Numbered from the stretch's first letter, positions 1-7,961 are shown. The stretch: DNA of 64,000 bases from Clostridiales bacterium (GCA_024690965.1 JAILOG010000016.1:1-64000); one strand, 5' to 3'. Made by a program: numbers and translations. Notes: generated by a model not told the origin, from the sequence alone.

Positions 1-74
1 TGTAAAAGCATATAATTGGTTCAAAGATTTATTTGCCAAAATATTCAATAAATAATTGACAAAACTTTTCAGTT

Positions 75-104
75 GTATTTTTTGTTTCACTGCTAACAAT
101 ATTA
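75..104 (+). promoter_or_regulatory. Possible sigma-G-type promoter of the SASP gene
   Basis: A GTATT element at 75-79 and AATATTA at 98-104 are separated by 18 bp. They resemble the forespore sigma-G consensus (GnATR, then CATnnTA) with one mismatch in each half. SASP genes are normally sigma-G dependent, so the position fits. The area is AT-rich and the match is imperfect, so this is an inference. Confidence 0.35.
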
Positions 105-140
105 CTGCTGACGCAATTCAGTAAAAAGGAGTGAAACACA

Positions 141-332
141 ATGGCAAGCAGCAAAAACGTAGTACCTGAGGCAAGAGACGCTCTTAACCGTTTTAAGATG
201 GAAGCCGCTTCAGAAGTAGGCGTAAACCTCAAGCAGGGTTACAACGGTGATCTCACATCCAAGCAGGCAGGTTCTGTCGGCGGTCAGATGGTTAAAAAGA
301 TGATCGAATCTTACGAAATGGGTCTTAAGTAA
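141..332 (+). CDS. Small acid-soluble spore protein, alpha/beta type
   Basis: This 63-residue protein belongs to the alpha/beta SASP family. These proteins coat DNA in the dormant forespore, protect it from UV and heat, and are cut by the GPR protease at germination. The sequence has the family layout: an N-terminal helix (PEARDALNRFKMEAASEVGV) containing the EAASE region where GPR cleaves, a central GYNGDLTSKQAG segment, and the C-terminal GGQMVKKMI helix. The start is fixed by AAGGAG at 126-131, ten bases before ATG. The gene is monocistronic, with a strong terminator directly after it. It shows that the host forms endospores. A family member is clear; which paralogue it is cannot be said. 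Confidence 0.95.
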   Translation: MASSKNVVPEARDALNRFKMEAASEVGVNLKQGYNGDLTSKQAGSVGGQMVKKMIESYEMGLK

Positions 333-365
333 TTAATATCCCCACACAAATGATTTAAAATCAAA

Positions 366-413
366 GGTACGGCGTAATGCATAACAATTTGCTTACGCCG
401 TACTTGATTTTTT
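366..413 (+). terminator. Rho-independent terminator of the SASP gene
   Basis: A perfect 11-bp stem (GTACGGCGTAA at 367-377 with TTACGCCGTAC at 393-403) is followed by a T-run at 408-413. It lies just after the SASP stop codon. The convergent polymerase gene ends at 424, so it may serve mainly the plus strand. Confidence 0.85.
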
Positions 414-423
414 AAATCAGATG

Positions 424-1701
424 CTAAATATAAGAATTTGCCTTGCTGAACGCAACAGAGGACAACGGAGAGGATCTCACATCATTTCCGCATAAAACAG
501 CATTTTTTATAATGCTTTTTCCAAAGCGGTTTCTTATTTGCTCTATGCAGTTATCGAGTTTTTCAAGGCGTTCTGTTTTCTCAGAGTCCGAAAACACCGA
601 GTCTTGCTTTGGAATATCCTTAGGAACAAGATCAATGGCGGTAACGGTAACAGAGCGGATGTCTTTGTTCCATTTATAACTTTGTCTGAAAAGCTCAAAT
701 GCGGATTTGGCTATGATTATCGTACATTGAGAAGGGCTTTCGAGCTTTTTTTGCCACTGCTTTGCACAAAAATTACAGTCGCGAACCGAAACAGAAACGC
801 CGTTTGCGCGCAGACCGTATGCTTTCAGCCTGTGGGCAATATCTTGCGTGAGCTGCAAAATAACTTTCCAAACCTCGTCGTTATTTTTTAGATCTGACGG
901 AGTTGTTGTGCCGTGCCCGACACTTTTTACAGTTCTGTTATAATCTATCTTTTCAACCTCGCTGTCATCTGCTCCGTTTGCATATTGCCACAGTTTAACG
1001 CCGTTTTTTCCAAACCTGCTTTGCAAAAAAGCAGGGTCGCAACGCGCCAGATCTCCTATGGTGTTTATATAAACTTTTTTAAGCGCGCTATCTGTTGCCC
1101 TGCCCACTCCAAATAAATTACAAACAGGCAAATTCCATATTTTTTCTTTGAAATCGTCATGGTTTATCACTGTTACGGCGTCGGGCTTTTTCATATCGGA
1201 GCCTAATTTGGCAAAAATCTTATTAAACGATACTCCCACGGAAATAGTCAGCCCAAGGTCATTTTTTATGGTTTCCCTTATTTTTTGGGCTATCGTATCG
1301 GGAGCGCCGAATAACAGCTCGGAAGCCGTAACATCAAGCCAACATTCATCCAAACCGAAAGGCTCTACCATATCGGTGTATTGACAGTAAATCTGTTTTG
1401 CAAGAGAGGAATACTTTAAGTATTCATCAAAATGGGGCTCAACGATAACCAATTCGGGGCATTTCTTTTTCGCCATCCACACCGTGTCACCAGTTGCGAC
1501 ATCAAATTTTTTCGCGTGATAATTTTTAGCCAAAACTATTCCGTGACGGTCCTCAACTCTTCCGCAAACGGCAACAGGATAATTTTTAAGCTTGGGTTCA
1601 AGCATACACTCTACCGACGCGTAAAAATTGTTCATATCGCAGTGGAGGATATTGCGCAAATTTGCTTTTTTGCCTGAGAAACTGTAAATGTACTCATTCA
1701 T
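424..1701 (-). CDS. dinB: Y-family DNA polymerase (DinB/UmuC type)
   Basis: This 425-residue protein is a translesion DNA polymerase of the Y family, which copies past damaged bases. The N-terminus has the palm motif with the first catalytic carboxylate (HCDMNNFYASVE), followed by the second catalytic pair in the segment PFGLDECWLDVT. The helix-hairpin-helix region (NLFGVGRATDSALKK) and the little-finger domain follow. The length is a little above the usual 350-410. The ATG at 1699-1701 is preceded by AAGGCG at 1708-1713. The C-terminal tail is serine-rich and not conserved. A consensus promoter and an inverted repeat lie upstream. No yolD-like partner is seen. Family assignment is firm; the division between Pol IV and UmuC-like subgroups is less so. 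Confidence 0.93.
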   Translation of the reverse strand: MNEYIYSFSGKKANLRNILHCDMNNFYASVECMLEPKLKNYPVAVCGRVEDRHGIVLAKNYHAKKFDVATGDTVWMAKKKCPELVIVEPHFDEYLKYSSLAKQIYCQYTDMVEPFGLDECWLDVTASELLFGAPDTIAQKIRETIKNDLGLTISVGVSFNKIFAKLGSDMKKPDAVTVINHDDFKEKIWNLPVCNLFGVGRATDSALKKVYINTIGDLARCDPAFLQSRFGKNGVKLWQYANGADDSEVEKIDYNRTVKSVGHGTTTPSDLKNNDEVWKVILQLTQDIAHRLKAYGLRANGVSVSVRDCNFCAKQWQKKLESPSQCTIIIAKSAFELFRQSYKWNKDIRSVTVTAIDLVPKDIPKQDSVFSDSEKTERLEKLDNCIEQIRNRFGKSIIKNAVLCGNDVRSSPLSSVAFSKANSYI

Positions 1702-1723
1702 AAAATCGCCTTCGTAATTATAT

Positions 1724-1757
1724 TATACGCAATTTGCACGAAAGTTAATTGCGTATA
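1724..1757. repeat. 11-bp inverted repeat, putative operator in the dinB leader
   Basis: TATACGCAATT at 1724-1734 and AATTGCGTATA at 1747-1757 form a perfect 11-bp inverted repeat with a 12-bp spacer. It abuts the -10 element of the dinB promoter. Related ACGCAATTA sequence recurs inside the promoter spacer (1773-1781). The position fits repressor binding over the transcription start. It does not match the usual Firmicute LexA site. Confidence 0.5.
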
Positions 1758-1758
1758 T

Positions 1759-1787
1759 ATTATACGAAAAATAATTGCGTGTGTCAA
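1759..1787 (-). promoter_or_regulatory. Consensus sigma-A promoter for dinB
   Basis: Read on the minus strand, TTGACA (1782-1787) is followed by 17 bases and TATAAT (1759-1764). This is a perfect match to the housekeeping consensus. It points at dinB with a leader of about 50 bases. Confidence 0.85.
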
Positions 1788-1825
1788 TACACGATCGGCA
1801 ATTAAAGTGCATAATTATTACCGTA

Positions 1826-1866
1826 AAAATAAGAGCCTGCGTCTTATCATAAACACAGACTCTTAA
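1826..1866 (-). terminator. Terminator of the M23 peptidase gene
   Basis: On the minus strand, AAGAGTCTGTGT pairs with ACGCAGGCTCTT through 12 base pairs, including two G-U pairs, and is followed by ATTTTTAC. It sits about 15 bases after the stop codon of the minus-strand peptidase gene. Confidence 0.75.
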
Positions 1867-1880
1867 ATACTATTTGCTGT

Positions 1881-3113
1881 TTATGCCAATTCTGTCAGGG
1901 GATCATATCTGATGTCTCCGTACCAACACTCAAAGTGCAGATGAGCACCGTAAGAATTACCGGTATTTCCTATGTATCCTATAAGCTCACCGCGCTCTAC
2001 GCTTTGCCCGGGAGAAACAACTACCTGACTGCAGTGAGCGTATAGGGTAGAGTAGCCGTTTCCGTGATCGATCTTTATGTAATAGCCCCAGCCCTGTCCC
2101 CATGAATCTGAGCCGTTTGCAATTGTAACGGTACCGCTTTGAGCTGCCACAATGGGAAGACCGTACGCGCTGCCGGCACAGGCAAGGTCAATACCCTTAT
2201 GACCTCTGTCGTCTCCCCAATAAGCTGTTATTATAGAACATTGCGGGGCAGGCCAGCAATATCCGCTGCCTGATGATACATATGCGTAAGAGTCTATATA
2301 AGACGTATAGTTGGAGCCGTTGTCGGAGTTCTGCTGAGCTGCGTATTGAGCCGCAAGCTCAGCCTCTGCTTCGTTTAACTCATTTACAAGACTTTTCTTT
2401 TCAGATGCGTTTGCGCTTTTTTGGGCTTCAAGCTCGGATTTGTAATCCTCAAGTCCGGAAAGTACGGTGTTATATTCAGACTGAAGCTCATTAAGCTCAG
2501 CCATTTTTGTTTCGAGCTTTGCTTTTTGTGTGAGCAATTCGTCTTTATCGGACTCTATTATCTCTTTTTCTTCACGTATGGATTCCATATTTGAGTTGAG
2601 CCCGTCTACAATTTTTGCGTCAGCTTCGCCCATTTGTTTTATAACATAAGACTTATCAAGAAGATCGTCAAAATCTTTGGCTCCCAATATTATCTCAAGC
2701 GTGGTGGTATCACCTGCAAGATAAAGAGATTTTATCCTCTGGCGCAGGCGTTCGGTATCGCTGTCTATCTCATTTTGAACATCGGCAATCGCAGCTTCCT
2801 TTTGGGAAATCTCGTTATTTAAAACATCTATTGCCTGTAACACGGAATCAATTTCGCTTTGTTGATTATCTATCTTTTTCTCAAGCGCAACGCACAAATC
2901 CTTTTGTTTGGAAATATCCGCGCGGGCTGTTTCAATTTCCGCGTCAAGCTCTGAATCAAGCTTCTCAAGCTCGCTTTGGCGTTCTTTTATTGCGTCTATG
3001 TCATCCTGAGTTACCTCGGCGTATGTGCGGGTGGTAAATTTATAGGTCACACCTATCACAAGGCAGACAGAGAGTATGACAGGAATTATTCTTTTGAAAA
3101 CCAATTTAAACAT
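1881..3113 (-). CDS. Secreted murein DD-endopeptidase, coiled coil plus M23 domain
   Basis: This 410-residue exported protein resembles the EnvC/CwlO-like peptidoglycan hydrolases. The first ~33 residues form a signal peptide (basic start, then VILSVCLVIGV). Residues ~35-250 are a long Glu/Lys/Gln-rich coiled coil. The C-terminal ~110 residues are an M23 (LytM) metallopeptidase domain with the zinc ligands visible: HKGID (H and D) and HLHFE, plus YAHCSQ. It should cut peptide cross-links of the cell wall outside the membrane. Such coiled-coil M23 proteins are often activated by FtsEX-type partners, none of which is nearby. The start has GGAGG at about 3125-3129. The gene is transcribed alone, with its own promoter and terminator. 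Confidence 0.93.
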   Translation of the reverse strand: MFKLVFKRIIPVILSVCLVIGVTYKFTTRTYAEVTQDDIDAIKERQSELEKLDSELDAEIETARADISKQKDLCVALEKKIDNQQSEIDSVLQAIDVLNNEISQKEAAIADVQNEIDSDTERLRQRIKSLYLAGDTTTLEIILGAKDFDDLLDKSYVIKQMGEADAKIVDGLNSNMESIREEKEIIESDKDELLTQKAKLETKMAELNELQSEYNTVLSGLEDYKSELEAQKSANASEKKSLVNELNEAEAELAAQYAAQQNSDNGSNYTSYIDSYAYVSSGSGYCWPAPQCSIITAYWGDDRGHKGIDLACAGSAYGLPIVAAQSGTVTIANGSDSWGQGWGYYIKIDHGNGYSTLYAHCSQVVVSPGQSVERGELIGYIGNTGNSYGAHLHFECWYGDIRYDPLTELA

Positions 3114-3197
3114 ATTTCCGTAAAACCTCCTGCTTATTTGATCTCAAGTATGTCACTGCTTAATAATATTCATCTCATATGCAAAATATACAACCTT

Positions 3198-3226
3198 ATT
3201 ATACAGTATATATCAAGCATAATCAA
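3198..3226 (-). promoter_or_regulatory. Sigma-A promoter of the M23 peptidase gene
   Basis: On the minus strand, TTGATT (3221-3226) and TATAAT (3198-3203) are 17 bases apart. It lies 85 bases upstream of the peptidase start and is divergent from the next gene. Confidence 0.7.
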
Positions 3227-3299
3227 GCATTATAAACAAAAAAAACAATATTTATTACTTTTGCTTTGATTGATTAATATAAAATTTTTTAAATAGTGC

Positions 3300-3335
3300 T
3301 TGATTTATGACGATAAAGTGTGTTAGAATACTAAC
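3300..3335 (+). promoter_or_regulatory. Promoter with overlapping palindrome for the lipase-like gene
   Basis: TTGATT (3300-3305) and TAGAAT (3324-3329) are 18 bases apart. The -10 is embedded in a short palindrome, GTTAG-AATA-CTAAC (3322-3335), which may be a repressor site. It lies about 40 bases before the ATG at 3371. Confidence 0.5.
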
Positions 3336-3370
3336 GAATATGGGATTATGTTTTTCGGGGTGAACAATTA

Positions 3371-4891
3371 ATGAAAAGATTTTTATGTATTGTAATAGCC
3401 TTTGTTTTTATATTGGGTTGTGCTGCGGTAAAAAACACTGCGGCATATTCGGGCGAGTTCAACGAAAAGCTATATATCTGCACCATGGCTGACACAACAA
3501 TTGAGTATCTTTGCCCTTACAGCGACAGTTATTTTTACCGCAATAACAAAGAATACAGTCCTAAAACATCTGTTTTATCTCTTGCAATGTCAATGTCGGC
3601 TTTCAGCTCACCTGAATATATGAAAAGCAGTGATAAAAATAAATTCTCTGCCGACAATAATATAAGAAAAACTTATAAGTCAATGGGTTTTATAAATGCC
3701 GAATTTTATAATTACAATGTACCTGTTACAAATATGGATGATAAGGTCGCATTTGCTTTTGCACTAAAGGAAATTGCGGGACCTTACGGAAAAAAGGACA
3801 CTCTGTTGTCGGTTATTGTTAGGGGCGGCAACTATGGCGGAGAATGGGTAAGCAACTTTCATATTTTCGGGGATTATGACACTGTAGACGGCAATTTAGA
3901 GCACTGCGGATTCAGAACAGCCGCGAAACAGGTATACGAATCCTTAAATGAATATATAAGAGATAACATGTCATCGTTTAAGGGTGATGTAAAACTGTGG
4001 ATTTCGGGATACAGCCGCGGTGCTGCAGTTGCCAATTTGCTTTCACATTCTATAAATGCACGGGCGGGAAGCAAAAGTGATTTTGTATCACGCTGTGTAA
4101 CGCCTGAAAATATTTATTCTTATCAATTTGCGTGTCCTGCGGGTGCCAGAGAGAGTGACGTTAACTGCGAGGTTGATAAAAACATATTTGTTATCAATTC
4201 ACCAAGCGACGTTATACCTATGATGGCTCCGGAAAAATGGGGGTTTTCTACATACGGAAATATTATTTATCTTCCTGACACAATGACTGATACTGCACAG
4301 CAGTATTTTAACGAAATACTAAAAGATTCAAAATATGAGGGCGTGGTGCCCTGCAGCCCGGAGCATACTCAAACAATAAATCAGATTTTGGAAGTTGTAA
4401 CCGATTCTGTGAGCGAACAGGGATATTTCACTTTGCAAAGCTCTATTATGAAAGCAATGGCGTCTTCATTTGAGGGAGAGTCTCAGAATTCTCCGGGAGA
4501 TTCCATAGAGAATAACGAATTGATTACGGCTGTAAGCAATTTAATTAAACTAAAATATGATTTCGATTTGCAGAAAACGATTAACAACGCTTTATATGCG
4601 CATTTTCCGGAACACTATATATCTTTGATACACGATGATGTAGTAAACGATATTTATAATTCTTTCGATGATGACAGCGATAATATATCATATTTAATAG
4701 GTGATGTAAACCAAGACGGGCAAATAACACTTGAAGATGTTGTGGAAATACAAAAATATCTTGCGAAGCTGATAGATTTTAATGTGGTACAAAACGCCGT
4801 AGCAGATGCAAGCAGAGACGGCGAAATATCTCTTGATGATGTTGTTCTTATACAGAAATACATTGCTCAGCTTATAACACAGTTTGAATAA
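3371..4891 (+). CDS. Secreted lipase/esterase-like protein (DUF2974-like) with C-terminal dockerin
   Basis: This 506-residue exported protein has an N-terminal signal (VIAFVFILGCAAV). A possible lipobox cysteine at residue 17 leaves open whether it is a lipoprotein or a free secreted protein. The middle has an alpha/beta-hydrolase nucleophile elbow, GYSRGA, with Ser215, in the Mbeg1-like (DUF2974) style. Residues ~442-505 form a type I dockerin with two calcium-loop repeats (GDVNQDGQITLEDV and DASRDGEISLDDV), each followed by an IQKY helix. Dockerins bind cohesins on a scaffoldin, so the protein may join a cell-surface complex. No cohesin is in the window. The substrate is unknown. The SD is GGGGTGA before ATG. 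Confidence 0.8.
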   Translation: MKRFLCIVIAFVFILGCAAVKNTAAYSGEFNEKLYICTMADTTIEYLCPYSDSYFYRNNKEYSPKTSVLSLAMSMSAFSSPEYMKSSDKNKFSADNNIRKTYKSMGFINAEFYNYNVPVTNMDDKVAFAFALKEIAGPYGKKDTLLSVIVRGGNYGGEWVSNFHIFGDYDTVDGNLEHCGFRTAAKQVYESLNEYIRDNMSSFKGDVKLWISGYSRGAAVANLLSHSINARAGSKSDFVSRCVTPENIYSYQFACPAGARESDVNCEVDKNIFVINSPSDVIPMMAPEKWGFSTYGNIIYLPDTMTDTAQQYFNEILKDSKYEGVVPCSPEHTQTINQILEVVTDSVSEQGYFTLQSSIMKAMASSFEGESQNSPGDSIENNELITAVSNLIKLKYDFDLQKTINNALYAHFPEHYISLIHDDVVNDIYNSFDDDSDNISYLIGDVNQDGQITLEDVVEIQKYLAKLIDFNVVQNAVADASRDGEISLDDVVLIQKYIAQLITQFE

Positions 4892-4901
4892 TTGAAAGGA
4901 A

Positions 4902-4917
4902 ACGGCAGCTGTGCCGT
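4902..4917 (+). other. Small hairpin in the glucokinase leader
   Basis: ACGGCA (4902-4907) pairs with TGCCGT (4912-4917) around a GCTG loop. It lies between one SD-like sequence, GAAAGGA at 4894-4900, and the AAAGG next to the start at 4929. It has no T-run, so it is not a terminator. Confidence 0.5.
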
Positions 4918-4928
4918 GAAAAGGCTTT

Positions 4929-5882
4929 ATGTATCATTTAGGAATTGATTTGGGCGGTACCAATATAGTTGCAGGCGTACTTGACGATGATTATAAAATA
5001 ATATCCAAGGCGGATGTAAAGACCGCAGCTCCGCGCCCTGAATCCGAAATTTGCGATTCTATGGTTGCGGCGGCTGTAAAAGCACTTGCCAAGGCAAATA
5101 TTACCACGGACGATATAGAATGTGTGGGAATAGGTGTACCCGGAGCGGTGAATAAAGACACAGGCATAGTGGAATACAGCGCCAATCTCGGATTTCATAA
5201 TTGGAAGATAGTAAAAATGATGACAGAGCGTTTAGGAAAGCCTGTATACATTGAAAACGACGCAAACTGTGCCGCATACGGCGAATATTTGGCGGGAGCC
5301 GCAAAGGGCGCGCGCAACGCCGTTGTGATAACGCTTGGTACAGGAGTCGGCGGCGGTATAATTATTAACGGCGAAATATACAGCGGCTCTAATTACGCAG
5401 GTGCCGAAATGGGGCATATGGTTATCGTAAAAGACGGAAAAGAATGCGCGTGCGGAAGAAAGGGCTGTTGGGAGGCTTACGCCTCTGCCACAGGTCTTAT
5501 AGAATTGACAAAAGAAGCCGTGCAAAAAGAAAATCCGCTTAATTCTTACATTCTGAAGTCGGTAAACGGCGATATTAAGAAAATAACAGGCGTAACAGCT
5601 TTCAGCGCAAAAAAAGCCGGCGATAAAACAGGCGCGCGGGTTGTTGATGATTATATATCATATTTGGCTTGCGGGTTGGTGAACACCATAAATATTTTTC
5701 AGCCGGATGTGTTGTGTATTGGAGGAGGAATTAGCCGTGAAGGCGAAAACTTGCTCGGCCCGGTAATGAAAATTATTGAAAAGGAGCGGTACACAAAGCA
5801 TAATAATAAGCAAACAAAAGTTTGTATCGCTTCTTTGGGCAATGACGCCGGAGTTGTCGGCGCCGCATTTCTGAAAAAATAA
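4929..5882 (+). CDS. glcK: ROK-family glucokinase
   Basis: This 317-residue cytoplasmic sugar kinase belongs to the ROK family and most likely phosphorylates glucose to glucose-6-phosphate with ATP. The N-terminal phosphate loop is DLGGTNIVAG. The catalytic Asp lies in IENDANCAAYGE, and GTGVGGGII binds ATP. The zinc site typical of ROK kinases is complete (the CxCGxxGCWE pattern near residues 175-185, with a preceding His in EMGHM). There is no helix-turn-helix, so it is an enzyme and not a ROK repressor. It follows the dockerin protein by 37 bases and may be cotranscribed with it. Glucose as substrate is the family default. Confidence 0.9.
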   Translation: MYHLGIDLGGTNIVAGVLDDDYKIISKADVKTAAPRPESEICDSMVAAAVKALAKANITTDDIECVGIGVPGAVNKDTGIVEYSANLGFHNWKIVKMMTERLGKPVYIENDANCAAYGEYLAGAAKGARNAVVITLGTGVGGGIIINGEIYSGSNYAGAEMGHMVIVKDGKECACGRKGCWEAYASATGLIELTKEAVQKENPLNSYILKSVNGDIKKITGVTAFSAKKAGDKTGARVVDDYISYLACGLVNTINIFQPDVLCIGGGISREGENLLGPVMKIIEKERYTKHNNKQTKVCIASLGNDAGVVGAAFLKK

Positions 5883-5910
5883 TAACTGTAATATATAGGA
5901 GTTATATTTT

Positions 5911-6369
5911 ATGGGTATAAGTAAACTTAAATTAACGCTAAAGCAGAAGATCAGAGTTTTTATAGGCAAACACAGAACTATTTATTATATTGTGTTTAAG
6001 GTCATTATGCCTTTTTTGCTTACGATGCTTCAGCTTGATTATATATGCGCCGTGACCTCAAGTGTGCTTGTTTACAAGTACAACGCTTACATAAGAAACG
6101 CAATGCTTTCGCTTATATGCTATGTAGCGTTTTTTGTATTTTTGTGCCTTTTACCGAGATTTTCATCCGTGCTGGAATTTATAATTCATCCGCTGTTTTT
6201 TCTGGCACTTTTCAAATACAGAGGACTTGGGGCATGGTATTCTCAAATAGCTATAGCAGCTTCTGTTGTGCTCATACTTGCAAAGGTCATATTCTTTTTG
6301 GAGTTTATTGTAGAGGACGAGGTGGATTCTATAAAAGAAGGCAACGATTATTATTACGACAATCATTGA
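5911..6369 (+). CDS. Uncharacterised membrane protein
   Basis: This 152-residue protein is of no recognised family. It has a basic N-terminus, then about four hydrophobic segments (around residues 24-45, 60-82, 88-103 and 108-130), and an acidic C-terminal tail (VEDEVDSIKEGNDYYYDNH). AGGAG lies a good distance before the ATG. It follows glcK by 28 bases and precedes a terminator, so it is probably the last gene of that unit. No catalytic motif is visible. Function is unknown. Confidence 0.7.
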   Translation: MGISKLKLTLKQKIRVFIGKHRTIYYIVFKVIMPFLLTMLQLDYICAVTSSVLVYKYNAYIRNAMLSLICYVAFFVFLCLLPRFSSVLEFIIHPLFFLALFKYRGLGAWYSQIAIAASVVLILAKVIFFLEFIVEDEVDSIKEGNDYYYDNH

Positions 6370-6382
6370 AAGCAAATACAGC

Positions 6383-6416
6383 AAAAGCGTCTCTGATTAT
6401 TCGGAGGCGCTTTTTT
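6383..6416 (+). terminator. Terminator after the glcK unit
   Basis: AAAAGCGTCTC (6383-6393) pairs with GAGGCGCTTTT (6404-6414), with one G-U pair, and runs into TTTTTT. It separates the glcK unit from the nusB operon. Confidence 0.8.
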
Positions 6417-6497
6417 CTCGCGTTTTTAGATTTTTTATACTTGCTTGGTGTAAATTTAAATTTTTTGTCTTACATTTAAATTTTTAATAAAAATTAC

Positions 6498-6526
6498 TTT
6501 AAATATATGTAATAATGTGATATAAT
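6498..6526 (+). promoter_or_regulatory. Probable promoter of the nusB operon
   Basis: TATAAT at 6521-6526 has TTTAAA at 6498-6503 with a 17-bp spacer. The surrounding 6420-6550 stretch is very AT-rich and holds AAATTTAAATTTTT-like repeats, so the -35 is uncertain. Confidence 0.5.
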
Positions 6527-6571
6527 GAACTGAAATATTGTTATAATAACGTAAATTTTGCAGAAAGGTTT

Positions 6572-6593
6572 CAGATTTGCTTTTTCAAATCTG
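6572..6593 (+). other. Perfect hairpin between SD and start of nusB
   Basis: CAGATTTG (6572-6579) and CAAATCTG (6586-6593) form an 8-bp stem with a 6-base loop. The only SD, AGAAAGG (6562-6568), lies before it and the GTG/ATG starts (6601, 6607) lie after it. Folding would bring the SD to about 10 bases from GTG. Confidence 0.6.
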
Positions 6594-6600
6594 TATTTGC

Positions 6601-7023
6601 GTGATTATGGTTAAAAGTGATTTTGTATCGAGACGCCAAAGCAGAGAAGAAGCGTTTGCGCTTCTTTTTGAAAAATGCTATAACGATTCTCCTTTTGAAG
6701 AGCTTATAAAAAACGCCGAAGAAAGCAGAGAAATCGTTATAAGTGATTTTGCAAAAGAGCTTATAAACGGCGTTGAGAATAATTTGACGGAAATAGACAG
6801 TGTTGTTTCCGAAAGCCTTAAAGGCTGGAGCTTGAACAGAATTTCAAAAGTTACGCTTTCGATTTTGAGAATTGCGATTTATGAAATACTAAAATGCGAA
6901 AATATTCCAAACAGCGTTTCCATTAACGAGGCGGTCGAAATAGCAAAGATATATTCTACCGACAAAGACGCGTCTTTTATAAACGGAGTGCTTGGAAGCG
7001 TTGTAAAGCGTGAGAAAAAATGA
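6601..7023 (+). CDS. nusB: Transcription antitermination factor NusB
   Basis: NusB binds boxA RNA with ribosomal protein S10 and stabilises antitermination complexes on rRNA operons. The all-helical family signature is visible: SRRQSREEAFALLFE at the N-terminus, GWSLNRISKVTLSILRIAIYE in the middle and SVSINEAVEIAKIYSTDKDASFINGVLG near the end. The length of ~140 residues fits. The start is open. A TTG at 6577 has the best linear SD spacing but would add ten hydrophobic residues unlike NusB. GTG at 6601 or ATG at 6607 gives a normal N-terminus, with the SD separated by a hairpin. It heads the conserved nusB-xseA-ispA-dxs-tlyA-nadK-recN block and overlaps the next gene by ATGA. Confidence 0.92.
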   Translation: MIMVKSDFVSRRQSREEAFALLFEKCYNDSPFEELIKNAEESREIVISDFAKELINGVENNLTEIDSVVSESLKGWSLNRISKVTLSILRIAIYEILKCENIPNSVSINEAVEIAKIYSTDKDASFINGVLGSVVKREKK

Positions 7024-7961
7024 GCGCGTTTTTCGGGATTGACACAAGCAATTACACTACTTCCGCGGCTATTGAAAAAAACGGGGAAATTCTCCAGAGA
7101 AAAATGCTTTTGCCTGTCAAACGCGGAGAACGCGGGTTAAGACAGAGCGAAGCTGTTTATCATCATGTAATGCAGCTACCTGAGGTTTGCAAGACGCTTT
7201 TAGGCGATGAAGAAATAACAGCCGTAGGCGTGTCGTTTGCGCCGCGCAGGGTGAAAGGCTCATATATGCCGTGTTTTAACGTAGGGCTTGGTTTTGCGGA
7301 ATTTCTTTGTGATGCGCTTAAGGTACCGATGTATAAATTCTCGCATCAAGAGGGGCATATTGCCGCGGCACTGTATTCCGCAAATAAGCTTGACTTGTTT
7401 GATGATCAATTTTTGGCGTTTCACATTTCCGGCGGCACTACAGACGCGATACTTGTTTCGCCCGGTGATAATAATATAATTGACTGCCAAATACTTGCGA
7501 CCTCGCTTGATTTGCACGCAGGGCAGTTAATAGACAGAGTGGGTGTTATGCTCGGACTTAATTTTCCTTGTGGAGGAGAGCTTGAAAAGCTTGCTTTGGA
7601 ATATGGTGATAGAATAAAGGTAAAGCCGTGCGTAAAGGGTTTTGACATCTGCCTTTCGGGTGTTGAGAACATTTGCAGGAAAATGTTTGATGACGGTGAG
7701 TCTAAGCAAAAGATAGCCGCGGTTTGCATTGAATATATAGCCTGCTCAATTGATATATGCACCCACAGAATAATACAGATATACAGCGGGTTACCCATTA
7801 TATATTCGGGTGGGGTTATGAGAAATTCAATAATCAAAAATCGGCTTTCTAAAAAGTACAACGCCTATTTCGCGCAACCCGATTTTTCGTCAGATAATGC
7901 GGCGGGGATCGCCGTACTCGCAAAAACAGCATACGATAGAGCAAAATATATTAAACCTTAA
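7020..7961 (+). CDS. Kae1-like (TsaD-related) ASKHA domain protein
   Basis: This 313-residue protein is a divergent relative of TsaD/Kae1, the tRNA threonylcarbamoyladenosine synthase subunit. The metal-binding HxEGH pattern appears as SHQEGH. An ASKHA-type phosphate motif is FHISGGTTDAIL, and the C-terminal YSGGVMRNSIIK and SSDNAAGIAV motifs are kept. It is not the canonical TsaD: the length and N-terminus differ, and the usual SGGHT reads SGGTT. Clostridia often carry this paralogue next to nusB and xseA, and its exact role is not established. It overlaps nusB by four bases, so translation is likely coupled. Confidence 0.8.
   Translation: MSAFFGIDTSNYTTSAAIEKNGEILQRKMLLPVKRGERGLRQSEAVYHHVMQLPEVCKTLLGDEEITAVGVSFAPRRVKGSYMPCFNVGLGFAEFLCDALKVPMYKFSHQEGHIAAALYSANKLDLFDDQFLAFHISGGTTDAILVSPGDNNIIDCQILATSLDLHAGQLIDRVGVMLGLNFPCGGELEKLALEYGDRIKVKPCVKGFDICLSGVENICRKMFDDGESKQKIAAVCIEYIACSIDICTHRIIQIYSGLPIIYSGGVMRNSIIKNRLSKKYNAYFAQPDFSSDNAAGIAVLAKTAYDRAKYIKP

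Noticed and set aside
6420-6500. AAATTTAAATTTTT repeats before nusB as a regulatory array
   Set aside because: Simple AT-rich sequence with only two loose copies; not enough to call.
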